Shown piece by piece: positions 35,823 to 45,900 of a stretch of DNA of 64,000 bases. The translations under genes and the position numbers were made by a program. Each line of letters starts with the position of its first letter. The first letter of the stretch is position 1. The stretch lies in contig OZ242340.1 in the NCBI GenBank assembly GCA_965208525.1, positions 744,001-808,000 of the forward strand, read 5' to 3'. The DNA is from VXYL01 sp965208525 (GTDB taxonomy: Bacteria > Pseudomonadota > Gammaproteobacteria > Pseudomonadales > Azotimanducaceae). A model generated the notes under the pieces. That model did no database searches, was not told the DNA's origin, and saw only the letters and a program-made list of their open reading frames with translations.

Positions 35823-38800
35823 ATGCGACGCATGATCGCCTGGTTTGCCACGAACCACGTGGCGGCCAACCTGGTGATGGCGTTTGCGGTCATCGCGGGA
35901 CTGGCATCGCTCGGGCGCGTGCCGATCAAGCCCTATCCGGACTTCGACGTCCCCCTGATCGTCGTCACCGTGCCCTACCTCGGCGCGGCCCCCGAGGAAG
36001 TCGAGACCGGCGTCTGCGCGCGCATCGAGGAGCGGCTGGCCGGCATCACCGGCATAAAGGAAGTCCGCTCCGTCTCTGCCGAGGGGCGTTGCACGGTCCA
36101 CGTCGAGATGTTCCTCGACGCCGACCGGGTTCAGACGCTCGGAGAAGTCGAGAACCAGATCAACGCCATCGACACGTTCCCGGAAGAGACCGAGCGGCCC
36201 ATCATCGCGCTCGCCGAGAGCAACAACGTCGTGGTCGAGGTCGCGATCACGGGCCCGACCGACGAGCGGGCGCTTAAGGAACTCGGCCGCCGTGTGCGCG
36301 ACGACATCCTCGCCCTGCCGGCGGTCACGCACGCCGACCTGATCAACGTGCGTCCTTACGAAATCTCGGTCGAGGTTTCCGAACTCTCCCTCTCGCGCAA
36401 CAACCTCACGTTCGACGACGTCGCGCGCGCCGTGCGGGAACGGTCCCTCGACCTCCCCGGGGGGTCGGTGAAGACCGACGAGGGCGAGATCGTGCTGCGC
36501 ACGGCGGGGCAGGCGTACTGGGGGCACGAACTCGAGAACCTCATCGTGACGACACGCGCCGACGGGACGCGGGTGTTCCTGCGCGACGTGGCGCGGGTGG
36601 TCGACGGCTTCGAGGACACCGGACAGGCGCTGCGGTTCGACGGCCGACCCGCCGCCCTCGTGCAGGTGTCGCGGGTAGGCGACCAGGACGTGCGGGAGGT
36701 CAGCGAGGCGGTGCGCGGCTACGTGGCCCGGGCCGCCGCGAGCTACGGCGAAGGCGTCGAGCTGACCGTCTGGCGCGACGAGTCCGTGGTACTGACGTTC
36801 CGCCTGCGGGCACTCCTCGACAGCGGCATGCAGGGTCTGTTACTGGTGCTGATCCTCTTGGCCCTGTTCCTCCGGCCGCACCTGGCGATCTGGGTGGCCG
36901 GCGGCATCCCGATCGCGTTCCTGGGCGCGATCTTCCTGCTTTACGCCTTCGGCCTGTCCATCAACTCCCTGTCGGTCATGGGATTCATCCTCGCGCTCGG
37001 CATGCTCGTCGACGACGCCGTGGTGGTCGGCGAGGCGGCTTATGTGGAGCAGCGGCGCGGCACGGGACAGCTCGCCGGCGCCATCGCCGGCGCCCAGCAG
37101 GTCCTCGTTCCCGTGACCTTCGGCGTCATCACGACGGCCGTCGCCTTCCTGCCGCTGCTGTTCGGCACCGGCACGGTCGGACAGGCGTACGGCGTCATGG
37201 CGGCGACGGTCATCTGCTGTCTGGTCTTTTCGATCATCGAGTGCCAGACCGTGCTGCCGTCCCACCTCGGCCATGGCAGCGGCCGGTTGCCGCTCGGCGA
37301 CTTCGGCCTGACGTTCCTCGCGGTCGTTGCGGTCGCGGCCCTCGCCCTCGCACCCGAAGTGCGCACCGGCGTCGCGCTGGCGGCGGCGGGCGCCGGCGCG
37401 GTGCTGGCCGCACACTATGCGGGGGCGCTTGGCTGGCTCGGCTCTGCCTTCGCCCGCGTGCAGGTGCTGTTCGAGGCGGGCCTCACGTGGGTGGTCGAGA
37501 ACCCGTTCCGCAGCCTCGCCCACCTCGCCTTCCGCCGCAGGGTGGTGACGCTGCTCATCGCGGCCGGCGCGATCGCCTCGGCGGCAAGCCTGGTGATGGC
37601 CGGGCATCTCCCGTTCTCGCTGCGCACGCCCCAGGTCGGGGACAGCGTCACGGCGCGGCTGACGATGCCGATGGGCACCAGTGCGGCGGCCATGGAGGAT
37701 GCAGTGGGCGTCCTTGCGGACTCCGCGCGCGAGCTGCGGCGGTCGCTTGAACAGGACCACGGCGAGCCGGTCGTGCTGCACATCCTCGAGGGCATCGGCG
37801 GTCACTTTGCCGCCGGCTCGCGGGTCGGGTTCGTGGTCGACGCCACCGGCACCCACCTCGGCGAGGTGACCGTGCAGCTCACGCCGGGCGAACGTCGACC
37901 CGTGACGACGGGCGCCGTCGCGGCGCGCTGGCGGGAAACCGCCGGCGCCATCGCGGATGCCGTGGAGCTCAGCTTCGTGACGGCGCGGGTCGCGAGCCAG
38001 CCGGACATCGATATCCGCATCTCGGGCCGCGACTGGGACGAACTGCGAGCGGTGGCGGCCGCGATTCGCGCGGAACTCGGCGAGTTCCCGGGCGTTTACG
38101 ACGTCGCCGACTCACTCAACACGGGCAAGACGGAACTGAAGCTGACGGTAACGCCTGCCGGTGAGGCGCTCGGCATCTCGCTGTCGGACCTCGGCCGGCA
38201 GGTACGGCAGGCGTTCTACGGCGAAGAGGCGCAACGCGTGCAGCGGGGGCCGGAAGACGTCCGCATCATGGTGCGCTACACGGAGCGGGAGCGGCGCTCG
38301 CTCGCGTCCCTGTACGCGCTGCGGGTACGTACGCCGTCCGGTGGCGAGGTGCCCTTCGCGACGGTGGCCGCGGTGGAGGCCGCGCGCGGTATCTCCTCCA
38401 TCGAACGCAACAACGGTGCCCGCTACGCGTGGGTGACCGCGGAGGTCGATCGCACGACGACCTCCGCCGCGGCCGTGCTCGCGCGAATGGACGCCGGGTT
38501 CCTGCAGGACGCCGTCGCGCCCTATCCCGACGTTTCCTACCGGTTCCAGAGCGCGCAGGAGCAGAGCGAACTCGCCGCGACGCTCGGACCGCAGTTCCTG
38601 TTCGTGCTGCTCGCCATGTATGCGCTGCTGGCGACGCCGCTGCGTTCGTATACACAACCGCTGATCATCATGTCCGTGCTGCCATTCGCCTTCGTAGGCG
38701 CCCTGTGGGGCCACGCGCTGCTCAAGCCCTTCGGCATGGTGCAGGGCCTTTCCGCCGCTTCCCTGTTCGGATTCGTCGCCGCCGCGGGCGTCGTCGTCAA

Positions 38801-40373
38801 CGCGACTCTCGTGCTGATTCACGGGGTCAACCGCTTTCGCGCCGACGGCGACGCGATGTTCGACGCGCTGGTCAACTCGGCGGTCTCGCGCTTTCGCCCC
38901 ATTCTGATCACGACGGTGACCACCTTCGCCGGCCTCACGCCGCTGATGCTCAACGACAGCCCCGGGGCGCAGATACTGGTGCCGATGGCCATCGCCCTGG
39001 CCTTCGGCATCCTGGTCTCGTCGGTCGCCGCGCTGCTCGTCGTGCCGGCATTCTGGCTGGTGCTTCACGACATCGCGGGCCGCGCCCGCCGCGTGACCGA
39101 TCTCGTCGGCGACATGCTCGGAGGTGCGGCGCGGCTGTCCACGTGGATGACGCGCTATCCCTATGTGCAGGAGAGCCTGCGGGCACAGGAGTTCACGGAC
39201 CTGCAACTGCCCGAAGGCCTTGGCCTCGACCCGGAGCAGGAACGGGCCGCCCGGCGCGGCCTCGTGCGCGTCTACTACCAGCGCGAATTCGATGCCGCGG
39301 AGATGGGCGCGCAGTTCGGGGCCGTCGCCGCCCGGGCGCCCACCAGCGACGACCTCGTCGGCGAGGCGAGGACCTGGGCCGAGCAGCGTACGTTTCAGCT
39401 CGGTGCGCACATGGCGCGCGGTGCCATGCTCGCCGTTGATGCGTCGCGTCCGCTCACCGACATCGTCGTCACGTGCATCGACGCGCTCGCGGCCGCGGCA
39501 ATGCGGGAGTTCGCGGCGGAGCACGGGGACATGCCGGGCGGGCGCGCGGCGCTGGTGGCGCTCGGCGCCGCGGGGCGGCGAGAACTCGCCGCCGGCGCGC
39601 CGCTGAAGCTGCTGTTCGTGTACGACCACGACCCGGTTGCGCCCGGCGCGACGAGCCTGCCCCCCGAGGATTGGCACGAGCAGCTCCTGCGGCGAATCAT
39701 GCTGCTCATCCACAACCTGTCCCCGGAGGACATCCTGTATGAAACCGCGCCAGCGTACGCGCTCGGCGGCGGTGAGGGCCCGCGCGCGTGTTCACTGTCG
39801 TACCTCCGCCGGTACCTCGACGACGGAAGTACGGCGTCGGACCTCAGAATGCTCACCGACGCCCGCATCGTCGTCTCGCGGGGCGGACTCGAGGACGACT
39901 TCCGCGCCATCAGGCAGTCGGTGCTCGCACGCGCCCACGACACCCGCCTCCTCGCCGCCGACATCGCCGAAGTGCGCCGCGGGACGCGCGGTCGAGACGA
40001 CCCGTGGCGCATCCCGGAGCTCGCGGGCGGACTCGAGGACATCGAACTCGCAGCGCAGTTTCTGCAGCTCGCGGGAGCCGCTCCGGCGGCCGGAGTCGCG
40101 ACGCTGGTCGAGACCTTTGCCGCCGCGGGAGAGCGCGGCCTGCTCGACCCCGAAGCCGCCCGCGATCTCGCCGACGCCGCCGTGCTCTGGCAGAACCTCG
40201 ATGGCTTCTTCCGGATGACCTGCGCCGGCCGCTTCGATCCCGCATCGGCGACCGCCGTGCAGCGGGGCCTCATCGAGGAGATGTGCGGCGTGGACGACTT
40301 CGAGAGCGTGTCCGACAGGGTGCTTGAGACAGCCCGGCGCATCGGCGCGCACCTCGGGAGACTCTGGTCGTAG
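35823..40373 (+). CDS. RND efflux permease fused to a degenerate GlnE adenylyltransferase-like module
   Basis: 1516 residues, about 450 longer than a normal RND permease. Residues 1 to about 1085 are a complete permease (LGMLVDDAVVVGE in TM4; GVVVNATLVLIHGVNRF in TM10). Residues about 1090-1516 follow one GlnE (glutamine synthetase adenylyltransferase/removase) unit block by block: MTRYPYVQESL, ALVALGAAGRREL, LLRRIMLLI, DILYE, LTDARIVV, DDFRAIRQSVL, LAADIAEVRRG and GGLEDIELAAQFLQL. The catalytic Asp positions are lost: GSDLDL is GAPLKL (1258-1263), and the VDARLRPSG block is ETAPAYALGG. The module is therefore probably a regulatory or scaffold pseudoenzyme on the cytoplasmic side. GGAG eight bases before the ATG supports the start. 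Confidence 0.88.
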   Translation: MRRMIAWFATNHVAANLVMAFAVIAGLASLGRVPIKPYPDFDVPLIVVTVPYLGAAPEEVETGVCARIEERLAGITGIKEVRSVSAEGRCTVHVEMFLDADRVQTLGEVENQINAIDTFPEETERPIIALAESNNVVVEVAITGPTDERALKELGRRVRDDILALPAVTHADLINVRPYEISVEVSELSLSRNNLTFDDVARAVRERSLDLPGGSVKTDEGEIVLRTAGQAYWGHELENLIVTTRADGTRVFLRDVARVVDGFEDTGQALRFDGRPAALVQVSRVGDQDVREVSEAVRGYVARAAASYGEGVELTVWRDESVVLTFRLRALLDSGMQGLLLVLILLALFLRPHLAIWVAGGIPIAFLGAIFLLYAFGLSINSLSVMGFILALGMLVDDAVVVGEAAYVEQRRGTGQLAGAIAGAQQVLVPVTFGVITTAVAFLPLLFGTGTVGQAYGVMAATVICCLVFSIIECQTVLPSHLGHGSGRLPLGDFGLTFLAVVAVAALALAPEVRTGVALAAAGAGAVLAAHYAGALGWLGSAFARVQVLFEAGLTWVVENPFRSLAHLAFRRRVVTLLIAAGAIASAASLVMAGHLPFSLRTPQVGDSVTARLTMPMGTSAAAMEDAVGVLADSARELRRSLEQDHGEPVVLHILEGIGGHFAAGSRVGFVVDATGTHLGEVTVQLTPGERRPVTTGAVAARWRETAGAIADAVELSFVTARVASQPDIDIRISGRDWDELRAVAAAIRAELGEFPGVYDVADSLNTGKTELKLTVTPAGEALGISLSDLGRQVRQAFYGEEAQRVQRGPEDVRIMVRYTERERRSLASLYALRVRTPSGGEVPFATVAAVEAARGISSIERNNGARYAWVTAEVDRTTTSAAAVLARMDAGFLQDAVAPYPDVSYRFQSAQEQSELAATLGPQFLFVLLAMYALLATPLRSYTQPLIIMSVLPFAFVGALWGHALLKPFGMVQGLSAASLFGFVAAAGVVVNATLVLIHGVNRFRADGDAMFDALVNSAVSRFRPILITTVTTFAGLTPLMLNDSPGAQILVPMAIALAFGILVSSVAALLVVPAFWLVLHDIAGRARRVTDLVGDMLGGAARLSTWMTRYPYVQESLRAQEFTDLQLPEGLGLDPEQERAARRGLVRVYYQREFDAAEMGAQFGAVAARAPTSDDLVGEARTWAEQRTFQLGAHMARGAMLAVDASRPLTDIVVTCIDALAAAAMREFAAEHGDMPGGRAALVALGAAGRRELAAGAPLKLLFVYDHDPVAPGATSLPPEDWHEQLLRRIMLLIHNLSPEDILYETAPAYALGGGEGPRACSLSYLRRYLDDGSTASDLRMLTDARIVVSRGGLEDDFRAIRQSVLARAHDTRLLAADIAEVRRGTRGRDDPWRIPELAGGLEDIELAAQFLQLAGAAPAAGVATLVETFAAAGERGLLDPEAARDLADAAVLWQNLDGFFRMTCAGRFDPASATAVQRGLIEEMCGVDDFESVSDRVLETARRIGAHLGRLWS

Positions 40374-40672
40374 TGTTTGCTACCCCTGCGGGGGGGGGGG
40401 GGGCCAGCGTGGGAGGGCCACGGTTCGATGGGCTTTGGGGCGCGCCATCCGGCCGGTCGGGCGGTCGCAACACGGCTTCGAGGGACACTTGACCGGAGGT
40501 TCCGTGCCGCCGTTCAACGGCGCGGTCTCCTTGGCGACGTGCCGGGGAAACCAGGCGGGATCCCGCAGGTGTTCGCTGGCGCTTGGCGCCGAGTAAGCCT
40601 ATGATCCGCTCAGGCCGACTGGGGTCGACACAACCGTCGAACCCCATCGGCATTGCCGTTTGGAGAAGACGC
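40374..40672. other. 299 bp intergenic region with a run of 14 G
   Basis: This stretch between the fused permease and the TonB receptor holds a 14-G homopolymer at 40390-40403, 17 bases after the permease stop. No gene or convincing promoter is recognised. The receptor's open frame extends back to 40583 without a ribosome-binding site. Confidence 0.6.
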
Positions 40673-42979
40673 ATGAGGTACACAAACGCAGGACTTGCGT
40701 TGGCGTTGGTTTTGGCCTTCGCCCTACCCCAGGTGGCGCTCGGCCAGGACGCCGGTGCGGACACCATCGAAGAGGTCATCGTCACCGCAACCAAACGCGA
40801 GGAGTCCATCCAGGAGGTGCCGATCGCCGTGTCCGCGTTTCTCGGCGAGGACCTCCTCGCCCGTGGCGTGGAGGACCTCTACGGCCTCGCGGAGGTGGCG
40901 CCCTCGATTGCGGTCTACAGTTCAAACAGCACGTCGAACGGCGGCACGCTGCGCATACGCGGCGTCGGCACCACGGGCAACAACCCCGGCCTCGAAGCCG
41001 CAGTCGGGACGTTCATCGACGGCATCTACCGCTCCCGCGCCGGCCTCGCCTTCAACGACCTCACCGACATCGACCGCGTCGAGATCCTCCGCGGCCCCCA
41101 GGGCACGCTGTTCGGCAAGAACACCGTTGCCGGCGCCGTGAACATCGTCACGCGCAAGCCGGCGTTCGAGAACACGCTCGACGTCACGCTGGGCGCCGGC
41201 AACTTCAGTTCGCGCGAGATGGCCGTGGTCGGCAACGGCATCCTCTCCGAGGACGTGCTCGCCGGACGCGTCACCTACGCCTACCGTCAGCGCGACGGCT
41301 ACTACGAGAACATCGACACGGGCGAGGGGTACGACGACCGCGACCGGCACAACCTGCGCATGCAACTGCTGTGGACGCCGAACGAGGACGTCGAGGTGCG
41401 CATCATCGGCGACCGCACCGAACGGGACGAGTCGTGCTGCCCGGCGGCGTTCTGGATTCCCGGGCCAACCAGCCCGGCGGTGGCGTCCCTCGGCGGCAAC
41501 ATCGAACCGTTCGCGGTCGGCGACAGCGTCCGGGTGGGCGTGAACTACGAGCCCTACGAGACCGTCAGCGACCAGGGGCTTTCCGTGGACGTGCTGTGGG
41601 ATATGGGCAACGGCGTCTCGTTCCGCTCCATCACCGCCCAGCGCGACTACGAGGTCTCCCGCGGCCAGGACATCGACTTCACCAGCGCCGACATCCTCCA
41701 TCCCCAGGACACCGACGAGTCCTTCGGCAACTTCTCCCAGGAGGTGCAGCTCTACGGCGAGACCGACGACTTCTCCTGGCTGGTCGGCGCCTACCTCTAT
41801 ACCGAGGATCTCGAGTCCGACGAGTACATCGTCTTCTCCAACGACGGCGGCAGGTTCTTCGGCCTCTTGGTCGGCAACCCGGCGGTGGCGCCCATATTTG
41901 CGGGCGACCCGGCCGGACGGGGCGTGCCCGGCCAAGGCTATGATGCGCTCTACTTCTCCGACACGACAGGCTGGTCCGCCTTCTCGCACAACACGTGGCG
42001 CGCGACCGACCGGTTCGACGTGACCGTCGGACTGCGCTATTCCACGGAGGAGAAGGACGCCGGAGCGATCATCAACGGCGCGCCGTTCGGGCAGTCGATC
42101 GACGATCCCTTCTGCAGCGCCATTCCGATCGCCTCGCTCTGCGACAACCTGAGCTACAACAACACGGAGGACGAGAGCGAGATCACCGGCACGCTGAAGG
42201 GGGCCCTGGCCGTCACCGACGAGGTCAACCTGTACGCGAGCTACAGCCGCGGCTACAAGGCCGGCGGCTTCAACCTCGACCAGGAGGCAGTCGGCTTCCG
42301 CGACGCGAACGGCGCCCCTGTCGACGAGAGCCGCTTCGATCCGGAGACGTCCGACTCGCTCGAGGTCGGGGCGAAGGTACGCGGGCTCGACGGGCGCCTC
42401 ACGGTGAACAGCGCCCTGTTCCACACGACCTTCGACGACTTCCAGCTCAATACCTTCACCGGCCTCGGCTTCACCGTCGGCAACGTCAAGGAAGTGACCT
42501 CGAAGGGCGTCGAGGTGGAATCCATGATGGCTCTCGGCGGCGGCGCCTACCTGACGGCCGGACTGACCTACGCGGACGCGCGCTACGGAGAAGGTCTGGT
42601 GCCGGCCAATTCGCACCTCGAAGGCAAGCGGGTGACGCAGTCGCCGCTGTGGCAGAGCAGCGTGTCGGCCTTCGTCGAGCGCGACCTCACGGACGACTGG
42701 CGCTTCCTCGTGAACGTGAACTGGTCGCACATCGGTCAGGCGAACACCGGTTCCGACCTCGATCCCGAGAAGGTGCGCGGGGCGTTCAACCTGGTGAATG
42801 CGCAGTTCGGGGTGCGCAGGGGCGACGGACGCTATGAAGCGATCCTCTGGGGCAGGAACCTCACAGACAAGACGACCAACTTCCTGGTGTTCGACTCGGT
42901 ATTCCAGGGCGGCAGTTGGCACACGTTCGTGAACCCGCCGCGAATGGCCGGCATCACCGTGAAGATCAACCTGTTCTGA
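40673..42979 (+). CDS. TonB-dependent outer membrane receptor
   Basis: About 768 residues. Signal peptide (MRYTNAGLALALVLAFALPQVALG), TonB box and plug start (DTIEEVIVTATKREESIQEVPIAVSAF), plug core with IRGVGTTGNNPGLE and DIDRVEILRGPQGTLFGKNTVAGAVNIVTRKP, then a 22-strand-type beta-barrel ending in Phe (VKINLF). The plug wording is typical of the large receptor class in marine and sphingomonad-like bacteria that import diverse ligands, not only siderophores. GGAGAAG four bases upstream supports the ATG at 40673. The ligand is unknown. Confidence 0.92.
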   Translation: MRYTNAGLALALVLAFALPQVALGQDAGADTIEEVIVTATKREESIQEVPIAVSAFLGEDLLARGVEDLYGLAEVAPSIAVYSSNSTSNGGTLRIRGVGTTGNNPGLEAAVGTFIDGIYRSRAGLAFNDLTDIDRVEILRGPQGTLFGKNTVAGAVNIVTRKPAFENTLDVTLGAGNFSSREMAVVGNGILSEDVLAGRVTYAYRQRDGYYENIDTGEGYDDRDRHNLRMQLLWTPNEDVEVRIIGDRTERDESCCPAAFWIPGPTSPAVASLGGNIEPFAVGDSVRVGVNYEPYETVSDQGLSVDVLWDMGNGVSFRSITAQRDYEVSRGQDIDFTSADILHPQDTDESFGNFSQEVQLYGETDDFSWLVGAYLYTEDLESDEYIVFSNDGGRFFGLLVGNPAVAPIFAGDPAGRGVPGQGYDALYFSDTTGWSAFSHNTWRATDRFDVTVGLRYSTEEKDAGAIINGAPFGQSIDDPFCSAIPIASLCDNLSYNNTEDESEITGTLKGALAVTDEVNLYASYSRGYKAGGFNLDQEAVGFRDANGAPVDESRFDPETSDSLEVGAKVRGLDGRLTVNSALFHTTFDDFQLNTFTGLGFTVGNVKEVTSKGVEVESMMALGGGAYLTAGLTYADARYGEGLVPANSHLEGKRVTQSPLWQSSVSAFVERDLTDDWRFLVNVNWSHIGQANTGSDLDPEKVRGAFNLVNAQFGVRRGDGRYEAILWGRNLTDKTTNFLVFDSVFQGGSWHTFVNPPRMAGITVKINLF

Positions 42980-43183
42980 CAGGGGACACTCTTCTTCCCC
43001 GGAACAGGGGCCGGCGCGCTGGCGTTGGCCCCGCCCGGTAACGGGCCCTGGCCGCTGTGCCAATGTCGCCCGGCGACACGCTCACGATGGGCCGCGACGG
43101 CGGGGAGCCCCAGCCGACGGCAATCAACGATCTTCTCGACCGCCGCGCGAGACCAAGCGCGGGCAGCCACCAAAGGGCCGCCC

Positions 43184-45421
43184 CTAGACCAGCGTGTAGC
43201 CCGCTTCGCTCAAGGGCATCGACCGCACGCGCTCCCCCGTCGCCGCAAAGATGGCGTTGGCGACGGCCGGCGCAAGTGGGGGAAGCGCCGGTTCGCCGAG
43301 CCCGGTGGACGGGTTGTCGCTTTCGATGAAGTGCACGTCAATCTCGGGTGTCGGCCCGATTCGCATCACTCGATACGCATCGAAGTTGTCCTGCTGTATG
43401 ACGCCTTCCCGCATGGTGATCTGCTGCAGCGCCATGGTGCTCAGGCCGTCAACGACCGAACCCTCGACTTGGCTCAACGCTCCGCTCATGTTGATGATCG
43501 GACCGACATCGACCGCGACCCACACTTTTTCGACGCTGACGTTCTTGCCCGTGACGCGCACCTCGGCAACCTCCGCCACGTGGGCGGCGTGGCAGAAGTA
43601 AAAGGACAGGCCAAGCCCGCTTCCATTCGCCATGGGCCTGCCCCACTGCGCCTTCTGTGCCGCGAGCTTGATCACGTCGATGGCGCGGCCGGTATTCAGT
43701 GCGTTGATGTTGCCTTCGCTGATCCAGCGTGGCTCGCCCATCAGTTCGAGCAGAAACTCGAGGTGGTCCCTGCCCGCCAGTTCCGCCAACTCATGGATGA
43801 AACACTGCTCCACAAAGGCGTTGGTGTTTGATCCAGGCGCCCGCCAGGCGCCGCAAGGTGTGGCGACGTCCCGCATGCTGAGTTTGATGCGGGCAGTCGG
43901 GAAAGCCACGGCTGGCAGCTCGTTGCCTTGCAGGCCAGAGCCCATGACGGGCCGGCCGTTCTTGCCGAACCCGATGTAGTGCTGCTCCCAGGCCGCGAGC
44001 TTGCCATCCGGCCCGACGGCCCCCTTCATTTGCTCGAATCCGCCGACGCGGAAATGGTCGTTGTGAATGTCGTCCGTACGCGTCCAGGTGAGCTTCACGG
44101 GAACGCCGGCACGTTCGGAGATGGCCATCGCTTCGGTCGCAAAGTCGTTGACGGCCCGCCGGCCGAAGCCCCCGCCCATGCGCAGCGGATTCACGTGCAC
44201 CTGGTCGGGTTTCATGCCGAAAAGGTTGCCGGCGATCTGCTGCACGGCCGCGGGCCACTGGCTGCCGAGCCAGACCTCGAGGGAATCCGGCTCGCCGCCT
44301 GAGCCCTTGCGGTAGTCGGCCGTACAGTTCATCGGCTCCATGCACACATGGGCGACGTAAGGGAACTGATAGAAGGCATCGGTCGCCCGGTTGGCCGCAT
44401 CCGCCAGCGCCGCATCGACACCCTCGTTGTCGGCAATCACCTCGCCGCCACCGTCCCTGGCGACACGCTTGGCCCAGTCGACCATTGCGGCCCAATCGTC
44501 GGTGGACGCCGATGATTCGTCCCACTCGACCTCGAGCTTGCGGCGGGCATCGAACACCGACCAGGTGTCGTCGCCGACGATTGCAACACCGCCGCGCAAG
44601 GCGGCCGCGCCGTCCAGGAACCAGATCTCGGAGGAGCCGGCCGCGTCATTGGGCGCAAGGATGAAGGCGTCCGTGATTCCGGGCAGGGCCTTGATTTCGC
44701 TTTCGTTGAAGCTGACGGCGGAGCCGCCGATGCGTGGACAACGCACATAGGTGGCGTGTTTCATGCCGGGAACATCCACGTCGATGCCGAACTTGGACAG
44801 GCCCGTGGCAATGACGAAGTTGTCCACGCCGCTGACCGACGTGCCGATGATCCTGTACGCACTCGGGTCCTTGTAGGTCAGCGTGTCCGGGTCGGGCACC
44901 GGCTGCTCTGCCGCGAGACTCGCGAGCTCGCCGAAGGAGCGGCGCATGCCCGAAGGGTGTACCACCTCGCTGTCGCGAGCCGTGAGGTCCTCCCGGTCAA
45001 CCTCCATCATCAGCGCGGCGGCGCCGACGAGCATCTCGCGCGCCGATGCCCCCATGCGCCGCATCGTGCCGATGTTCCGGGGCACCGAGGTGGAACCCCC
45101 GGACATCTGGAAGCCGAACTTCTCATCGAGCGGCGCGTCCAGAACCCTCACGTCGTCCCACCGCGCGCCCATCTCCTCCGCGATGATCATCGGCAGGGTG
45201 GTTCTGATCCCCTGGCCCATCTCCGGCATGCTGGAGTAGATCGTGATCTGACCGTCCGAGTCGATCTGCACGTAAACGTTGAGCTCTTTCGAGCCGACCA
45301 GCACGTCCTCGGGTGGCGCTTCGGCGGCCGTCGGCAGAGTCATCTGCAGCATCACGCCACCGCCCGCGAGCGCCGAGACCTTGAGCAGGTCGCGCCGGCT
45401 GAGTCCATTCGAAAGCGGCAT
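43184..45421 (-). CDS. Molybdopterin-binding subunit of an isoquinoline 1-oxidoreductase-type molybdenum hydroxylase (IorB-like)
   Basis: About 745 residues of the xanthine dehydrogenase superfamily large subunit, IorB branch. Tat signal with twin arginine (LSRRDLLKVSALAGGG), followed by typical blocks: MPEMGQGIRTTLPMIIAEEMGA, MSGGSTSVPRN, RMGGGFGRRAVNDFATEA, GAWRAPGSNTNAFVEQCFIHELA and the C-terminal GLGEPALPPLAPAVANAIFAATG with the catalytic Glu. It would be exported folded with its cofactor and oxidise an N-heterocycle or aldehyde. It overlaps functionally with the [2Fe-2S] subunit gene two bases upstream. The outer open frame to 45610 covers that partner gene and is not used. Confidence 0.9.
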   Translation of the reverse strand: MPLSNGLSRRDLLKVSALAGGGVMLQMTLPTAAEAPPEDVLVGSKELNVYVQIDSDGQITIYSSMPEMGQGIRTTLPMIIAEEMGARWDDVRVLDAPLDEKFGFQMSGGSTSVPRNIGTMRRMGASAREMLVGAAALMMEVDREDLTARDSEVVHPSGMRRSFGELASLAAEQPVPDPDTLTYKDPSAYRIIGTSVSGVDNFVIATGLSKFGIDVDVPGMKHATYVRCPRIGGSAVSFNESEIKALPGITDAFILAPNDAAGSSEIWFLDGAAALRGGVAIVGDDTWSVFDARRKLEVEWDESSASTDDWAAMVDWAKRVARDGGGEVIADNEGVDAALADAANRATDAFYQFPYVAHVCMEPMNCTADYRKGSGGEPDSLEVWLGSQWPAAVQQIAGNLFGMKPDQVHVNPLRMGGGFGRRAVNDFATEAMAISERAGVPVKLTWTRTDDIHNDHFRVGGFEQMKGAVGPDGKLAAWEQHYIGFGKNGRPVMGSGLQGNELPAVAFPTARIKLSMRDVATPCGAWRAPGSNTNAFVEQCFIHELAELAGRDHLEFLLELMGEPRWISEGNINALNTGRAIDVIKLAAQKAQWGRPMANGSGLGLSFYFCHAAHVAEVAEVRVTGKNVSVEKVWVAVDVGPIINMSGALSQVEGSVVDGLSTMALQQITMREGVIQQDNFDAYRVMRIGPTPEIDVHFIESDNPSTGLGEPALPPLAPAVANAIFAATGERVRSMPLSEAGYTLV

Positions 45422-45423
45422 GC

Positions 45424-45900
45424 TCAAGCTCCCTTGGCGGCGTTGTAGGCCTTGGCGGCGCTGTGCACCGCCCTGCGAATGCGCACATAGGTGCCGCAGC
45501 GGCAATAGTTGCCGGCGAGCGCCTGGTCGATGTCCGCATCGCTTGGCTCCGGGTTGTTCTCGAGCAAGGCGGCGGCGCTCATGATCTGCCCCGATTGGCA
45601 GTACCCGCACTGTGGCACGTCATGCTCGAGCCAGGCCGCCTGCATGGGGTGCAGGTCGCCCTCGGCGGCGAGCCCCTCGATGGTCGTAACCGCGCCGGCG
45701 ACCGCGCTCACCGGCATCACGCAGGAACGCATTGGCACGCCGTCGACGTGTACCGTGCAGGCGCCGCACTGCGCGATGCCGCAACCGTACTTCGTCCCGG
45801 TGAGTTTCAATTTGTCGCGCAGCACCCAAAGAAGCGGCATGTCGGGCCGGACATCCACCTCCCGTTCCTTGCCGTTGACGTTCAGCTTGACCATGGGCAT
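45424..45900 (-). CDS. [2Fe-2S] subunit of the molybdenum hydroxylase (IorA-like)
   Basis: 158 residues. An N-terminal plant-type [2Fe-2S] ferredoxin domain (CGIAQCGACTVHVDG and a later Cys) and a C-terminal helical [2Fe-2S] domain (CGYCQSGQIMSAAALL; NYCRCGTY), the standard small subunit of two-component molybdenum hydroxylases. It passes electrons from the molybdopterin subunit encoded next to it. No cytochrome or XdhC-type maturation gene is visible nearby. Confidence 0.92.
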   Translation of the reverse strand: MPMVKLNVNGKEREVDVRPDMPLLWVLRDKLKLTGTKYGCGIAQCGACTVHVDGVPMRSCVMPVSAVAGAVTTIEGLAAEGDLHPMQAAWLEHDVPQCGYCQSGQIMSAAALLENNPEPSDADIDQALAGNYCRCGTYVRIRRAVHSAAKAYNAAKGA

